In this document: positions 34,300-45,107 of the stretch, piece by piece
How the letters are laid out: each line of letters opens with the position of its first letter
Position numbering within the stretch: the first letter of the stretch is position 1
NCBI GenBank assembly: GCA_963978905.1
Contig: OZ022259.1
Coordinates: 55,942,727-56,006,726, forward strand
Length of the DNA stretch: 64,000 nucleotides
Direction of reading: 5' to 3'
From: Trichostrongylus colubriformis
Lineage: Eukaryota; Nematoda; Chromadorea; Rhabditida; Trichostrongylidae
Made by a program: the position numbers and the translations under genes
The notes under the pieces: model-generated
Told to the model about the DNA's origin: nothing
The model's input: only the letters and a program-made list of their open reading frames with translations
Database searches by the model: none

Positions 34300-35265
34300 C
34301 TTTCGCATGTTTCGTCTCGAAGAACCTTGCTTTCATTCATTGTGTACCTTGCTGTACACATAAATTGCTGCTTCTGCTGTCTTTAATGAGCGCGCTTATT
34401 AGCTGTGCACTGCATAAATTCTAATTAAGCTGTCGGATGATGCATGCAGGGTGGATGAAACACTTCTCACGTTGTTTTCTTGCATGACGAAATCACTTCA
34501 GCACATCAGAGCTCCTCTGCCTTTGAGCGTAGGCAAAACCCACCCTGTCGAGCTTCTGTCCGTTTCACGCCTATAATGCCGAAGATAAGAAAAAGAAATA
34601 TGTAGGAAACCTACTATAGCTACACTTCACATGACACGCGCATTTGCCAGCTACGAATCTAATGTTCTCGCGCTTTCAGGTGATTCTAGGGCTTCCTATA
34701 CTACTTTTTATCAATACGTACCAGTCACCTCGAGCTATGTGAGCTTATTACTTTTACGGGCTGCGTACATACGTATCCGATTACTAAATCGCTGAGCAAC
34801 AACTAATAATTGTCTGTATTGATTCTGGTCTGCCATTCGCCCACTCCCACTCGATGGGCACTGAAGAATTTTAGACACGTCTTGCAAGTATCATCTTATT
34901 CGCTTGAAATAGTTATGCTTTCTTTACCGTCTCTACGGCTTTCCTATTTGAGTTCCCCAGGAGGGGTCACGCAGGGCCAAACCTATGTCAAAAAAAGTCT
35001 TCAGAAATGCGACCCCACCCTTCCTAACCCAAAATACTGTCTGTCCCCTCAAGATACCTTGTCCCATGCTTCATCCTGGGGGCACATCATTACCCATATT
35101 CTGACTGCTTATATCTCATCATGTTGCAGTAAGTAACAGTACCAGATAAGTAATATGTATGGAGCCTTTCTCACTGTCTTCTCTCAGAACAACTAAGTGG
35201 TCTATCATAGTGGTAATAAGCGTTCATAAGGCGTTAATAAGCGTTGTTAATGGTCAAGTGGTAAT
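34300..35265. other. No recognised gene or element
   Basis: The + frame at 34,810-35,136 (108 codons) shows no family motif. No inverted repeats were found. Confidence 0.35.
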
Positions 35266-35270
35266 CCAAT

Positions 35271-35449
35271 TACAGTCCATTTCAGAAAAATTGGCGGGGC
35301 GTGTCCCACGGACTTGTATGAACGTGTTTAAAAGTGTATCAAACTCTCTCACCCCGCCACACACTCCCACTCTCGCCACGTACCCTCACTCTCACCACTC
35401 ACCCAAGTCCGCAGAGTCACGCCCCGCCAGTTTTTCTGAGATGGACTAT
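35271..35449. repeat. Short foldback MITE
   Basis: ACAGTCCATTTCAGAAAAAT.. with GGCGGGGCGTG and GGACTTG on the left is mirrored by CAAGTCCGCAGAGTCACGCC..CCGCCAGTTTTTCTGAGATG and GACT on the right. The interior (CTCACCCCGCCACACACTC...) is also present at 40,508-40,580. Confidence 0.7.
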
Positions 35450-35739
35450 ATTTACAGTGTACGGCAAAAGTAATGAGCGCTTGAAAGAGCGTTACCATTT
35501 CAACTATGAAGAAGGCATCAAAAAGAATTTTGCTGGTAGTATTGGTGATAAGCAGACATTTCATAACGTGTCCCAGCATTTGATAAGACCCTTACTTACT
35601 AGGATGGCGAGGAAGAGCGTGTGTTGTCGAACGCTAGTGACCTTGGCACCAATTGTCGCAAACTTTCGCCAGAGTAAACTACAGAGAATCAAATGAGTTT
35701 TGAAGAGTAGTGCAAGCTCGCCTTCTACGGTACACTAGA

Positions 35740-36000
35740 AAGAATAGTCGAGCGAGTCGGGATCTCGTTGTCGTGTATGCGGCGACGAGGTGGAGTGTGA
35801 CGGATGTTTTGAGATCACTGGTGTCGCATTCACGTCTCGTGAGTCGGGATTGGTTCTTGCTGGAAGTTATCCCGATTAGGTGTAAGGTGGAACATTGTTT
35901 GGGTGTGTGCGTGTCTCGTGACGCCATCATTAAATCAGTACTGCTCATCGGTTTTGAATCGATATTGTCGGAGTCACGGGATTTTGGTACTCCACCGCAC
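35740..36000. repeat. Dispersed repeat, second copy at about 38,187-38,400
   Basis: GCTGGAAGT(T/A)ATCC(C/G)GATT, GTCACTGGTGT and AATC(A)GT..TTT(A)CCG(A)TTGGGTTTGA-like blocks appear in the same order in both copies. A 142-codon + frame (35,710-36,138) runs through the first copy but is not preserved in the second, so I do not call it a gene. Confidence 0.5.
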
Positions 36001-36044
36001 CGTCTCGCAACAACGCGCCTCCATACTACTCTGATGTTAGGCCC

Positions 36045-36295
36045 CGTTCATACCTGGGTGTATATCGTTAGGACAGAAACGTCGCATGACCGTGTTCGGC
36101 ACGCGACGGTATGGTGCGAGCTGTGCGCGCTGCATTAGTTGAGTCCTGAAGCGATTACGTCTAAGGCGTGGAGCACTGTCATCGCTGTAAGACCTATCCA
36201 AGACGGCGCGCATAGCTCGCACCATCCCGACGCGTTCTGAACACGGGCACGCGACGTTTCTGTCCTAATAACGTACACCCGTTCATACACCGACT
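36045..36295. repeat. Foldback MITE, arms about 80 bp
   Basis: GTTAGGACAGAAACGTCGCA..TGACCGTGTTC..GTATGGTGCGAGCTGTGCGC on the left is mirrored by GCGCATAGCTCGCACCATCC..GAACACGGGCACGCGACGTT and TCTGTCCTAAT on the right. GTTCATAC(C/A) flanks both ends. Confidence 0.7.
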
Positions 36296-36419
36296 CCGGC
36301 ACCGGCCGCGACCGCGTCGAAGTCATGTGCCCACCGAAGACCACGGCGGCACTCTGGGGACGCGCTCTGTTTGTGAAGTGCTAGACCCCACCACACTACA
36401 GCATGATGGTCGTGGCGAG

Positions 36420-36488
36420 TGCCACGAATTCAAATTCGAATATTGGTATGGTGTCAATGTGCCGAGATTCGAATTCTAATTCGTGGCT
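36420..36488. repeat. Short inverted repeat
   Basis: GCCACGAATTCAAATTCGAA and TTCGAATTCTAATTCGTGGC are mirror images with a 26-bp spacer. Just downstream, 36,530-36,685 is CCG-rich and ends CGCAAAGTATGAACGCGGCC, a terminus like that of the intronic hairpin at 1,499. Confidence 0.7.
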
Positions 36489-37158
36489 CCCGCCCGATCA
36501 CCTTACTGTAATGTGGTTGGATCAAGCGATGCAAAGTGCCTTACCGCCACTAAAGTGCCGCCGTAGCCGGCGGTCGACGGTGGGCTCTTGATTTTGACGC
36601 CGTCACTGCCGCTGCCGTCGTCAAATTGTCGCCGTCGCCGCCTGTGCTGGCGTCGATGCGCAAAGTATGAACGCGGCCTTAAGCAGTTCGACTATTACGT
36701 TTCGAGCATCCGGATTTGCAGAACCTACGCTACTCCTCATACTTCAGTCACTTTCTTTAACGCTGCTCCTACGAAAACATGTAACGTTTCGTGCGGTTAT
36801 CACCTGGGACCCACAGTAACTGCTTTTGTTCACCCTCTTAGTCATTGTGCCGCAACCGAGAGGGATCCCTTCGTATTCTGGGGCATATTACGAAATGTTG
36901 GTCGAAACTGTTTGTTGGTCATATATGCCAGTGAAACTCTTGTTGATGCTTCTTTTTCCAACTATTTTTCTTTTTTCCTAATTGTAAGGTCTGTTCGTGT
37001 GTGTACGTGCGTCCGTCAGTGTGTCGGACCGAAAATTCATAACTCACGTATCAACAATCACAGGCTTCCGATTTTTTGAGGTGCTTCTAAGGGTGGTAAG
37101 AGAATATCAACGATGGGTGGTTAGAACAGATAATGTCTGATAAGAAAAGATCTGCTTC

Positions 37159-37622
37159 AAAGGCACACCACGCGATAATCCAGTAACGGCTTACTTTCGT
37201 GGGACGAGTAGGTCCTTGGATAAGTGCTCAAACTGCATCCTTGTTGGTGTTGCACGGTGCACCCTCACGGTGTTGTGCTTACTAGAGCAAAACCGAGCCA
37301 CGCCCACCCCAGCTGAATCATACACGGCGTTAGACGGACGATTTTCCGATGTGAAGCTGCCTTCGACATCGAAACGGCTATTTCATTTAATTATCATCTC
37401 TTGAAGCAAGTTTCATTTTCCATTTGAGCGTCACGTTGGAATTTGTTCGTCTAAGGCCGGCTGTGATTGTGGGTGGACGTGACTCGGTGTTGTTCAAGCA
37501 GGCACAACACCATGAGGGTGCACCGTGCAGCCGCCACAAGGATGCATTTTGAGCAGTTATCCAAGGACCTACTCGCCCGACGAAAGAGAGCCACTAATTG
37601 GATTATCGCGTGGTGTGCCTTA
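37159..37622. repeat. Family-C element, copy 3, fully palindromic
   Basis: AAAGGCACACCACGCGATAA at the left is mirrored by TTATCGCGTGGTGTGCCTT at the right. Unlike copies 1 and 2, the mirror extends through the arms: AGTAGGTCCTTGGATAA..TGCATCCTTG, GCACGGTGCACCCTCA and GTGTTGTGC occur inverted on both sides (about 190 bp per arm, centre about 37,390). Confidence 0.75.
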
Positions 37623-37629
37623 AAAGTGG

Positions 37630-38180
37630 CTTTGAAACAGGAGGAAACATGCGCGATATTAAGCGTGTTTGGTGCGCTTCTTTTGATCTGGGAAAAGGTA
37701 CTTTTCAAAGTATGTTCTGAATATTTTAACAAATTTTCAACCGTCTCTTGAAGATTCTAAGGTTTCCGTTGTTTGTTTTTGTTTTGAGTGTCTTTCTCGT
37801 ATGTTTGGTTGGATTAATCCTTTTTAAATTTTGCGAAAAGTTACTTTTGACTACTAGCAGTTTCATTACGATTCTTGTCCGTATTATCTGACTATACTGT
37901 CCACTGTTCTGCGGTTCCTTTTTGGAAAGAACGTTTTTAAACCGGCTTTTCTGGCACCAATATTGCTCCCATGACGCGGTAATGTGCAAATACGGGCTCA
38001 TTTCGGATTGCTGTCCATATATCGAGTCTGTTTTGCATTCTACATTGTTACGCTATGTGATGCGCACAGTATTATGCACCGCCAAATTTGGTTTATGATA
38101 AGTTGTGATTGACGTGGCTTTAATCGTCGCTTCATCCTCCAATATACTCCAAACGCAATGCCGAGGGTTAAGATTCATGT
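37630..38180. other. No recognised gene or element
   Basis: AT-rich sequence without splice-supported coding frames or inverted repeats that I can see. Confidence 0.35.
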
Positions 38181-38503
38181 TGTTTGATGGTCACTGGTGT
38201 GAGGTGGTAAAGTCGTGGATTCTGAAACCAATGTTGCCGTGATCACTCCTTGTGAGCTCCTTCCTGCTGGAAGTAATCCGAATTGGGCTCACAAGAGGTA
38301 TGAATGGACGTAGCGCCTATTGATAGCATCGTTGAGTCAGTTTTACCGATTGGGTTTGACGCGAATATCGTCATATTTATGGAATTTTGATGTTATGCCA
38401 CAGGACCTCGCAGCAGATTCCTCCAGGCTGCTCAAATACCCAGCGCTCGACTGTTCCGTCTTGAGCTTTTGCTGAAGGCTCCTCACAGGATCGCCTTTTG
38501 TTT

Positions 38504-38563
38504 GGGTACATGAGAGGGAGCAACCCACGCGAAATGCGCGGGTTGCCCCCTCTCATGTATTCG
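38504..38563. repeat. Strong isolated hairpin
   Basis: ACATGAGAGGGAGCAACCC..CGCG, a loop of about 4 nt, then the mirror CGCGGGTTGCCCCCTCTCAT; the flanks TTTGG(GT)/(TTCGAA)CCAAA extend the symmetry. The stem is about 23 bp with one or two bulges. The tight loop argues against a microRNA precursor. Confidence 0.7.
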
Positions 38564-38967
38564 AACCAAAAACGATCCTATCGAGTTCGAGAGTATCCTA
38601 CTACATATAATCAGCTAAGTATGTCTGTCTGCCGTGTGTGTGTCTGTTTTTACGAAATTCATATCTCAAGTCGCAGTGAAGCTGAAACCTTGATTTTTGC
38701 AGAAGATGTGGTGTGGCACCGGGACACTAATGGGGGGGGGGCGGTTCGGATAACTACTGTAAGGACTGATAAGAAAGGCCCAAATGCGAATGCCGCCAAA
38801 TCCGTTCCGCCTTTCGGATTGATCCTAGAGCGCCGACGCTCCTAGGTGTTTCGAGGGCTGTGACTGGGATATAGACAGTGAGTGATTTAAATTGGTAACG
38901 GTTGATAAGATTCGATAAGGAGCGTTAAAAGGCAAATGTCGTCAAACCCGTTTCGCACACGACTAAT

Positions 38968-40001
38968 AAGGGAAGGACCCCAGGTCGAAGTGGCCATTCG
39001 AAATGGGATACATATGGTCCGACGCATTTTCGCACGCTGATCCCGAATCTGTATTCGAAATTTGCAGAACGATTCTCTGAGCAAAGTTATGGAGGTTTTT
39101 CTGTGGTGGGGCACTATTTCATCAGCAGGGCCGCTTGCTAATCTATCAACGGCCCCAGTGGCTCATTGGTAGTGTTCCGGATCTGCAGGACAGGGGTCGT
39201 GGGTTTGCTCCCCGTCGGTGCGGTTTTTTTTTGCATTTTGTGTTTAATTGTCAGTAAGTGCTTTTCTTTTACTCCTGAACGTTTCCTTGTACTGCAACCT
39301 ATCGCACCCATCACTCTAACACTTTATTTATAACTACTAACACCACTCACAAGGGAAGGATACCAAGTCGAAGAGATTCCCAAATACACAAGAATTAGGC
39401 GTTGTTGCGTAAAAAGATTATGATATTTGGGCACAGGAGGTCGAATTACCCCTCTGTGCAAATTTTCAGCCAAATCCTGTTTTTGGTCCAACTTCGGAAA
39501 GTTGGGGGTGGCCAGGGTATAAAGTGTAGTTTGTGAATTTTCTTCTACAGGAAACCCTGCGACCTGAACAGTATAGCCTACACATACCTTTCACACTTGC
39601 CCATCGCACTAAATGTACGAAACAAGCGTCAAATAGGAGCATTTCCTAGGCAAGGGTCAACGACTTCCCCTTCGTTCAACATGCTGCCACCCAATTAATA
39701 GCCCGTGAATTTTTCCGAAATTTGGTCAAATTCTCGAATCTGCTAAAAACTTGTCCTTTAGGGTAATTTGACTCCCTGAAAACGAAAATCGCCCTGGTTT
39801 CGCACAAGACGTCTGGCTCGCGTGCCATGGGCTTCCAAACCTACCGTCTGATAGTACTGTTTTTTCGAAAAAACCTCTATAACTCCGCCCAGAGGATCGT
39901 TCTGTAAATTTCGAATACAGATTCGAGATCAGCGTCCGAAAATACGTCGGACTATATGTATCCCATTCCGAATGGCCACTTCGACCTGTGGTCCTTCCCT
40001 T
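38968..40001. repeat. Family-J TIR element, composite
   Basis: AAGGGAAGGACCCCAGGTCG at 38,968 is mirrored by CGACCTGTGGTCCTTCCCTT ending at 40,001. The match runs about 140 bp inward (GTCCGACG..TTTTCG, GTATTCGAAATTTGCAGAAC). A third terminus-like copy, AAGGGAAGGATACCAAGTCG, lies internally at about 39,352 in the same orientation as the left end, so a 650-bp unit (39,352-40,001) may be the original element. No transposase frame. Confidence 0.6.
39150..39222 (+). tRNA. Degenerate tRNA-like sequence with T-run
   Basis: CCCCAGTGGCTCATTGGTAG includes a near A-box, GGGTTTGCTCCCC a damaged B-box, and the segment ends in nine T, a possible Pol III terminator. The acceptor stem pairs poorly. It is more likely a pseudogene or SINE head than a tRNA. 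Confidence 0.3.
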
Positions 40002-40447
40002 GTAAGAGTGGAATGTCACATTGACATGTATTGTAGGATACGCGGAAATCCATGAATCTCTCGCAGTTGCTATAAGATACAGTGTTTGAACAAATACACA
40101 AAAAAAATACCATATTCCTTCATTCTATTGCAAAAATCTGAAAGCTGAATTACCAGCGAATTTTGTCAGCGTGGAGGAGCGCTATCCAGAGTATTGCGCC
40201 CTATATTGACTTGCTTTCCTGTGTATTGATCACAAGACGACCGTCGTTTCGCTCCTTTACCCACGTGGCTCACCCACAACACCTGCGTGGACAAAAGTTT
40301 GAGAGGAAGCATTTCTTTGAGATTTTAGAATTTCCCGAAGACTTACTTGTGTTAGAGACCTATGTTAAGATAAAGGCCAAAGAATAAAAGTAGAGATTTG
40401 TGAAGGTAAGAATATAATATAGTTGGGTAAATATGATATGACCAGTT

Positions 40448-40585
40448 GGGCTGGCGCACACTACTGCGCGTCATACATGGAAGCATGCAAAATTAGCGCG
40501 TGTATCGAACTCTCTCACCCCGCCACACACTCTCACCCTCGCCACGTACTCTCACTCTAGCCACTCGCCCACGTCCGTACTGTAC
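40448..40585. repeat. Repeat-B start fragment followed by shared C-rich block
   Basis: GGGCTGGCGCACACTACTGC matches the 5' end of repeat-B. It is joined to CTCTCACCCCGCCACACACT..CTCTCACT, shared with the MITE at 35,271-35,449. Confidence 0.55.
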
Positions 40586-40607
40586 CCCAGACTTGGGTAA
40601 TTGAACC
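40586..40607 (-). other. SL1-like sequence, 19 of 22 positions
   Basis: Read on the minus strand this is GGTTCAATTACCCAAGTCTG followed by GG; it differs from nematode SL1 at three positions. It is preceded by CTGT and followed by GGTACAGTACGG, without an ORF I recognise directly downstream. It may be a decayed copy of an SL1-bearing insertion or a chance match. Confidence 0.35.
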
Positions 40608-40772
40608 ACAGGGTGGACAGACAGACATACCAAACTCCTGGTTTATATATAGGTATGATAACTCCGTTGCCATATACCCACAAGACGCAATTTCCAAGTA
40701 AAAACTGATTGAATGAATAGTATAGGTGAAATCTAAATAGTGGAACAGTCCGTAATATAGATGTATACGTAC

Positions 40773-40951
40773 TTATTGCAACGGTTCCCATAGTAAGTTG
40801 TTTGTCACGGAACAGTGGCAAGCGGGCATGTAGGAACACTTGTCGGAACAATTGCACGCTACCCATAACTTTTTCGACTTCCAGGTCTTCTCTCTTTGCT
40901 AGCGTGGAGACGTAGTGTACTGGCTGTGGCGTTCCATAACACACTCTCGTC
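40773..40951 (-). CDS. Probable internal exon of an unrecognised gene
   Basis: The minus strand has an acceptor (TGCTTTGTACAATGTCCACAG) before 40,951 and a donor GTACGT after 40,773. The enclosed 179 nt are open in one frame, including REDLEVEKVMGSVQLFRQVF and HARLPLFRDKQLTMGTVAI. The composition looks like genuine coding sequence, but I know no family that matches and see no partner exon nearby. A partial duplicate of its 3' border lies at 41,562-41,623. Confidence 0.4.
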
Positions 40952-41561
40952 CTGTGGACATTGTACAAAGCAAACACGGTAGTGCTAGCTCGTGAGAGGG
41001 AAAAACTCAAATTTATGGTATGAAAGGAAGAGAACCTCGCATTTCAGTGAGCGATCCCTTTACCTTTGCTCAACTAATGCTTGGTCCTCGTTCCATATGG
41101 GGGACTGACGATCAGATGAGGCTGTTTGTTTATCTTATGCATAGGGGTATCCACAGTAGCGGGGTGTCGACAGTGGGGTCTCAGAGTAAAAGAACAGCAG
41201 ATAACGAAGCCACTTTGGCTGGATCTGGGCATTATACGAGACTTGGATGAAGAAAGTGAACGGAGTAAGAGAAGGAAAGAGATACCAGAAAACAAAAGCT
41301 GACGAGGAAACGAGAAATACCAATGCATGTGCCCATTACGAAAATTTGCAGGGACAGTGATGATGAGCTGGCGCCACACAGCAATATAGGTTAAGAGGCT
41401 CTCTATTTTTAGTTTCCATTTCATGAAAGAGTGCTAACTTTGATTTGGAATTTTGTAAGTGTGAAGAAGTGAGTATAACGAGAGAAGCGACACAATGACG
41501 AACACTGGAGGCAGCCATCAAAAACTAATTTTGGTTTTCGGCTTTCCTTCTGAATGACTTT

Positions 41562-41623
41562 AGATGTATACGTGGAGGCTACTTATTGCAACGGTTCTCA
41601 TAGTAAGTTGTTTGTCACAGAAC
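41562..41623. repeat. Partial duplicate of the exon border at 40,757-40,815
   Basis: GATGTATACGT, then six extra bases, then ACTTATTGCAACGGTTCTCA and TAGTAAGTTGTTTGTCAC repeat the exon-donor region in the same orientation with few changes. Confidence 0.7.
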
Positions 41624-41629
41624 CCCAGG

Positions 41630-44600
41630 TTTCATTCTTGTGTCCCTTTGAGTCGATTTTCTGCCTTTCATATAGGAATACAAACGTAGTACACCTGTCT
41701 TTGTAGTGTTGATATCTACTTTTGCATCGCTTTATTTGTGGTCTCAACTTCTACTTCCTCGTGTCTCATTTTCAGGAAACGGCTTCGAATGATCTATTTT
41801 TGGGGCTTCATTATTATGCAGCAGTCTTTTCCCTCATTTGCGACTTTTTTTGGGAGGGACCTTATTTTATGGCAATCCTTCCTTCTGAGTAGCTTTTCTA
41901 CATTTGGCTGCATGATTAGGGAACCTGCGATACGTCCGAGCACCTGCCCTAAGGGTGGTTGGGCAGCCAGGTGTCTAGCACAAGCGGGTTTACCCTCGCG
42001 CCCATTGTGCAACTGCCGCACGCATCATCTCTTGTATGTAACTACGCGACCGCAAACCCTTGCAATATGCCGCAGGCGGCGAATTGGCGGTAATTAAGCC
42101 GAACAACGCATCAGGGTCAAGCGTTGCGATGAGTAAAACTTTTGAGGAATACGATTTCTCCCAAACCGACCCAATCCCATGCGACCGTCACCCTTTCTCC
42201 TCTGCAAAAATGGCCTCTCGACGAGGGTTACTCAAGATTTTTCAAAAAAACATCCCCTGTGAGAATCCCTAATCCAATGTTCGGCCCGGCAACGCTCTCA
42301 TCACCCTCATTAATTGCAAATTGTTGAACGTTGAGCAGTAACATTGGCTCCGCGGAAACCTACATGCACATGAAATCTTTTACGTTATTTACGTGTGTGC
42401 CACGTAAGTACATGTTCTGTTCAACATTCAGTGTTGAGGCTTGCCCCACTTTTCTTCGTTGCTATATTATCCTCTTCTATTTAAATCAGTACCTATAACA
42501 GTGCTGCACTAAGAAGAAATGGTAAGTGTGAGGGGATTGGTCAAAAAGCTCAGGATGAAGGCGGAACTCAAAATACATATATCGTCTTGTCTTTTCATGT
42601 CAGTAATCCATACAGGAAGCGTGAGAGGGGATTACTGCAAAAGGGGGCACGGAAGGAAGGAGTCCGTGGCGGGTCCAGTAACTAGTAACTGATCACATAG
42701 CTGCCCCAATCAACGGAAATGAGAGATGTATGGCAGATGACTCCTGCATAATTACTCAACCACGCGCAATTATGAATGTACGCTCATGCAATCACTTTAG
42801 GACCAACACGATACTCGACTACCTTTGAGGTTCCCACATTTTCGATTTTCTTGAATTCTGCTTTTATCATCTACGGAAGTTGTGGGTGTAGCAACTTTGT
42901 AACACATCATTTATGTTTTTGCAAAAGCAGTTCTATGTGTAGGTGGTGAAGGGCACTCCTATATCTTAAAATCACTAGTCATTCTAGTGCTTGTCGAAAA
43001 GCTAGCTTTTAAGCCTAAGAGTAGCAAGAATATAGGGCTTCCGTTATGTCTATATGATTTCAAATCGTCAACTCAGGATAAAGCTGGTGACTGAGCTCAA
43101 GAGATTGGATAAATACATAAGGCTATGTCGAATACTAGTATGCGCTCAAACCCGAAACCAAGTAGAGAAAGCCCTAGTGGCACAGAAGGAATAATTTGGT
43201 CGTTCGTTGAATGAAAGTAGAGGCACTGTGTGCAGGGCGAGAGTGGCAAAGAAACCAAATAAAAGGATAAAGGATAATGTTTTCGGCGTTGATCAATCAC
43301 TTCTGTGAGATGCGCTGCACATTCTAGATCCATTCAGAATCATGATGGCTGGTGAGCGTGATGTGGCCTATACAATGACTTGCGGTGGCCAGCCCATGTA
43401 CAAGTCAGTGCTTTTATCCTCCCAGACGAGTCTGGTACCATCTCGCCGACCCCGGAGGGATGGAAGGCTTGCTTGGCCTGGGGGCTTTAGTGCGGGATTT
43501 GATCCCCGCACCACGAGATGGGGTGTGCGCCACCTGTCACTACACCGCCTCCTTCTTTAAAGAGACCAAATAATACTGTTAAAAGCTCGAGAGATGATCA
43601 TTCTTTGCGACTTTTGTGGCGGATGTGTATTCTAGCGCGTCCTTTCATTTGACGTTTTGATCGAAATCGCGTGTATCTGTATGGTGGTCCACGAGGGGTA
43701 TGCCGACCTACGTGAGGCTTCACTAGGCCCTTTCAATCAAGAAGTGTATCACACAGTGTGTCTCTGGAAAGAACCTCTAGTGTTCATTCGGAGTAGCCAT
43801 ATTTCCTTTGCTGCAGACCGAAATATCCATCCTACTGCCTTTGAGTGGAGTAGCTGTTGGGTAGGGGCGCCTTAACAGTCTTTCCTCCGTTTCTGGTGCG
43901 GTGCTCTGACTGGACTTGCACGACTCCAGCGTGAACAATGCACTTACACACACAGAAGCAGGGATCAAGCACGACCACGGCTATCACATGAAAAGCACCT
44001 TTTCTCAATTTCAGAATCGTTTTTAGGACATTTTGAGACCAAAAACGAATCAGAAGAGGTTGCCGATCTCTCATAGAACTTCGAATGGAAAGCCAGGTAG
44101 ATTGATGGAGTGTCAAAGTGTCAGTTACAAGTGCTAGAAAGCAAAAGTGTTATGAGCTCTTCCGAGCGAAATAGGAGAGGTTAAATTTTGCTTTCGATAA
44201 ATCATCGACAGATTATTTCGATTGCAGTGACTCATCAAAACGGGTAATCATGTGAAAACAAAGTTCGCCTTAACTCAACTGTAGTGCATACAGATCGAGG
44301 TCAACTTTTTCGATTACATTGACAAATGATGATGACCTCCCCTGACCGTGATCAATAGTCCAAGTACTTTCCTCAACAGTGATAACCGTCTTAGCTTCTA
44401 GGTTGTTTTGAGTAGTTTATTATGAGTAGTTTATTATTTTGCTTACTCAAACACAACTTGTGTTGCTGATGCATTCTTCTTCGATCAGCAACTTTCAGCA
44501 AGTTTTTCACGTTTAGAATTAATTCAGGAAGTTATCTATAAATTGGCGATGGAGATCTAACGATAAACATCTCTGAGAAGGGGTATCACACCTTTCATCT

Positions 44601-45100
44601 CCCGCCCAATCTAGAATCTGATTTTGAAGCAGCCCCATTCGCACCTTTTCATTTTTCATGAGCCCGATCGCACAATCGATCGTTTTTTTGTACGGGACTG
44701 GGGGTCATCAGCAATTATTTCCCGCTCTTTCTCACATTATTGATGGTGCTATCGCAATAAGAGGGCGTTCCGCTATAGTCATTTCTTTAGAGGAAAGCAA
44801 CGCCTTCTTGCTTCTAGTAAGGCTTAGGCAAAAAGATACGCCTGAATGCGGATTGAGCCTCCAAGAATCCCTCCAAGATGTTAAGATACGCAACAGCTCA
44901 ATATGTCCCCTGATTGCGGTAGCATCTAGTGATCTTCCGTGTGTTCTATTGCATGCAACCGACATCGCCTTCAGAGTTCACCTATCCATGTCTTTTATCG
45001 TTTCAAAAAATCACCTTTTCAATGTCTTTCTCGACAACTTTTGCATCCTGTACCTTAATAATTTTACCACAGCTTGCTGTCGCTCACTATTTCTCACTAT
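41630..45100. other. Long stretch without a recognised gene or repeat border
   Basis: A GC-richer island at 43,342-43,560 is open in two plus frames and holds a small hairpin (GTGCGGGATTTGATCCCCGC). The + frame at 44,658-45,197 (179 codons) and the opposite frame at 44,732-44,965 overlap; neither has a motif I know. Nothing can be assigned with confidence. Confidence 0.35.
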
Positions 45101-45107
45101 CCCTCAC

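Noticed and set aside
36588..37079. A 163-codon plus-strand gene
   Set aside because: Its first part is the CCG-rich MITE-like end, and the rest lacks motif or splice context.
38504..38563. MicroRNA precursor
   Set aside because: The loop is only about 4 nt and the stem about 23 bp, unlike animal precursors.
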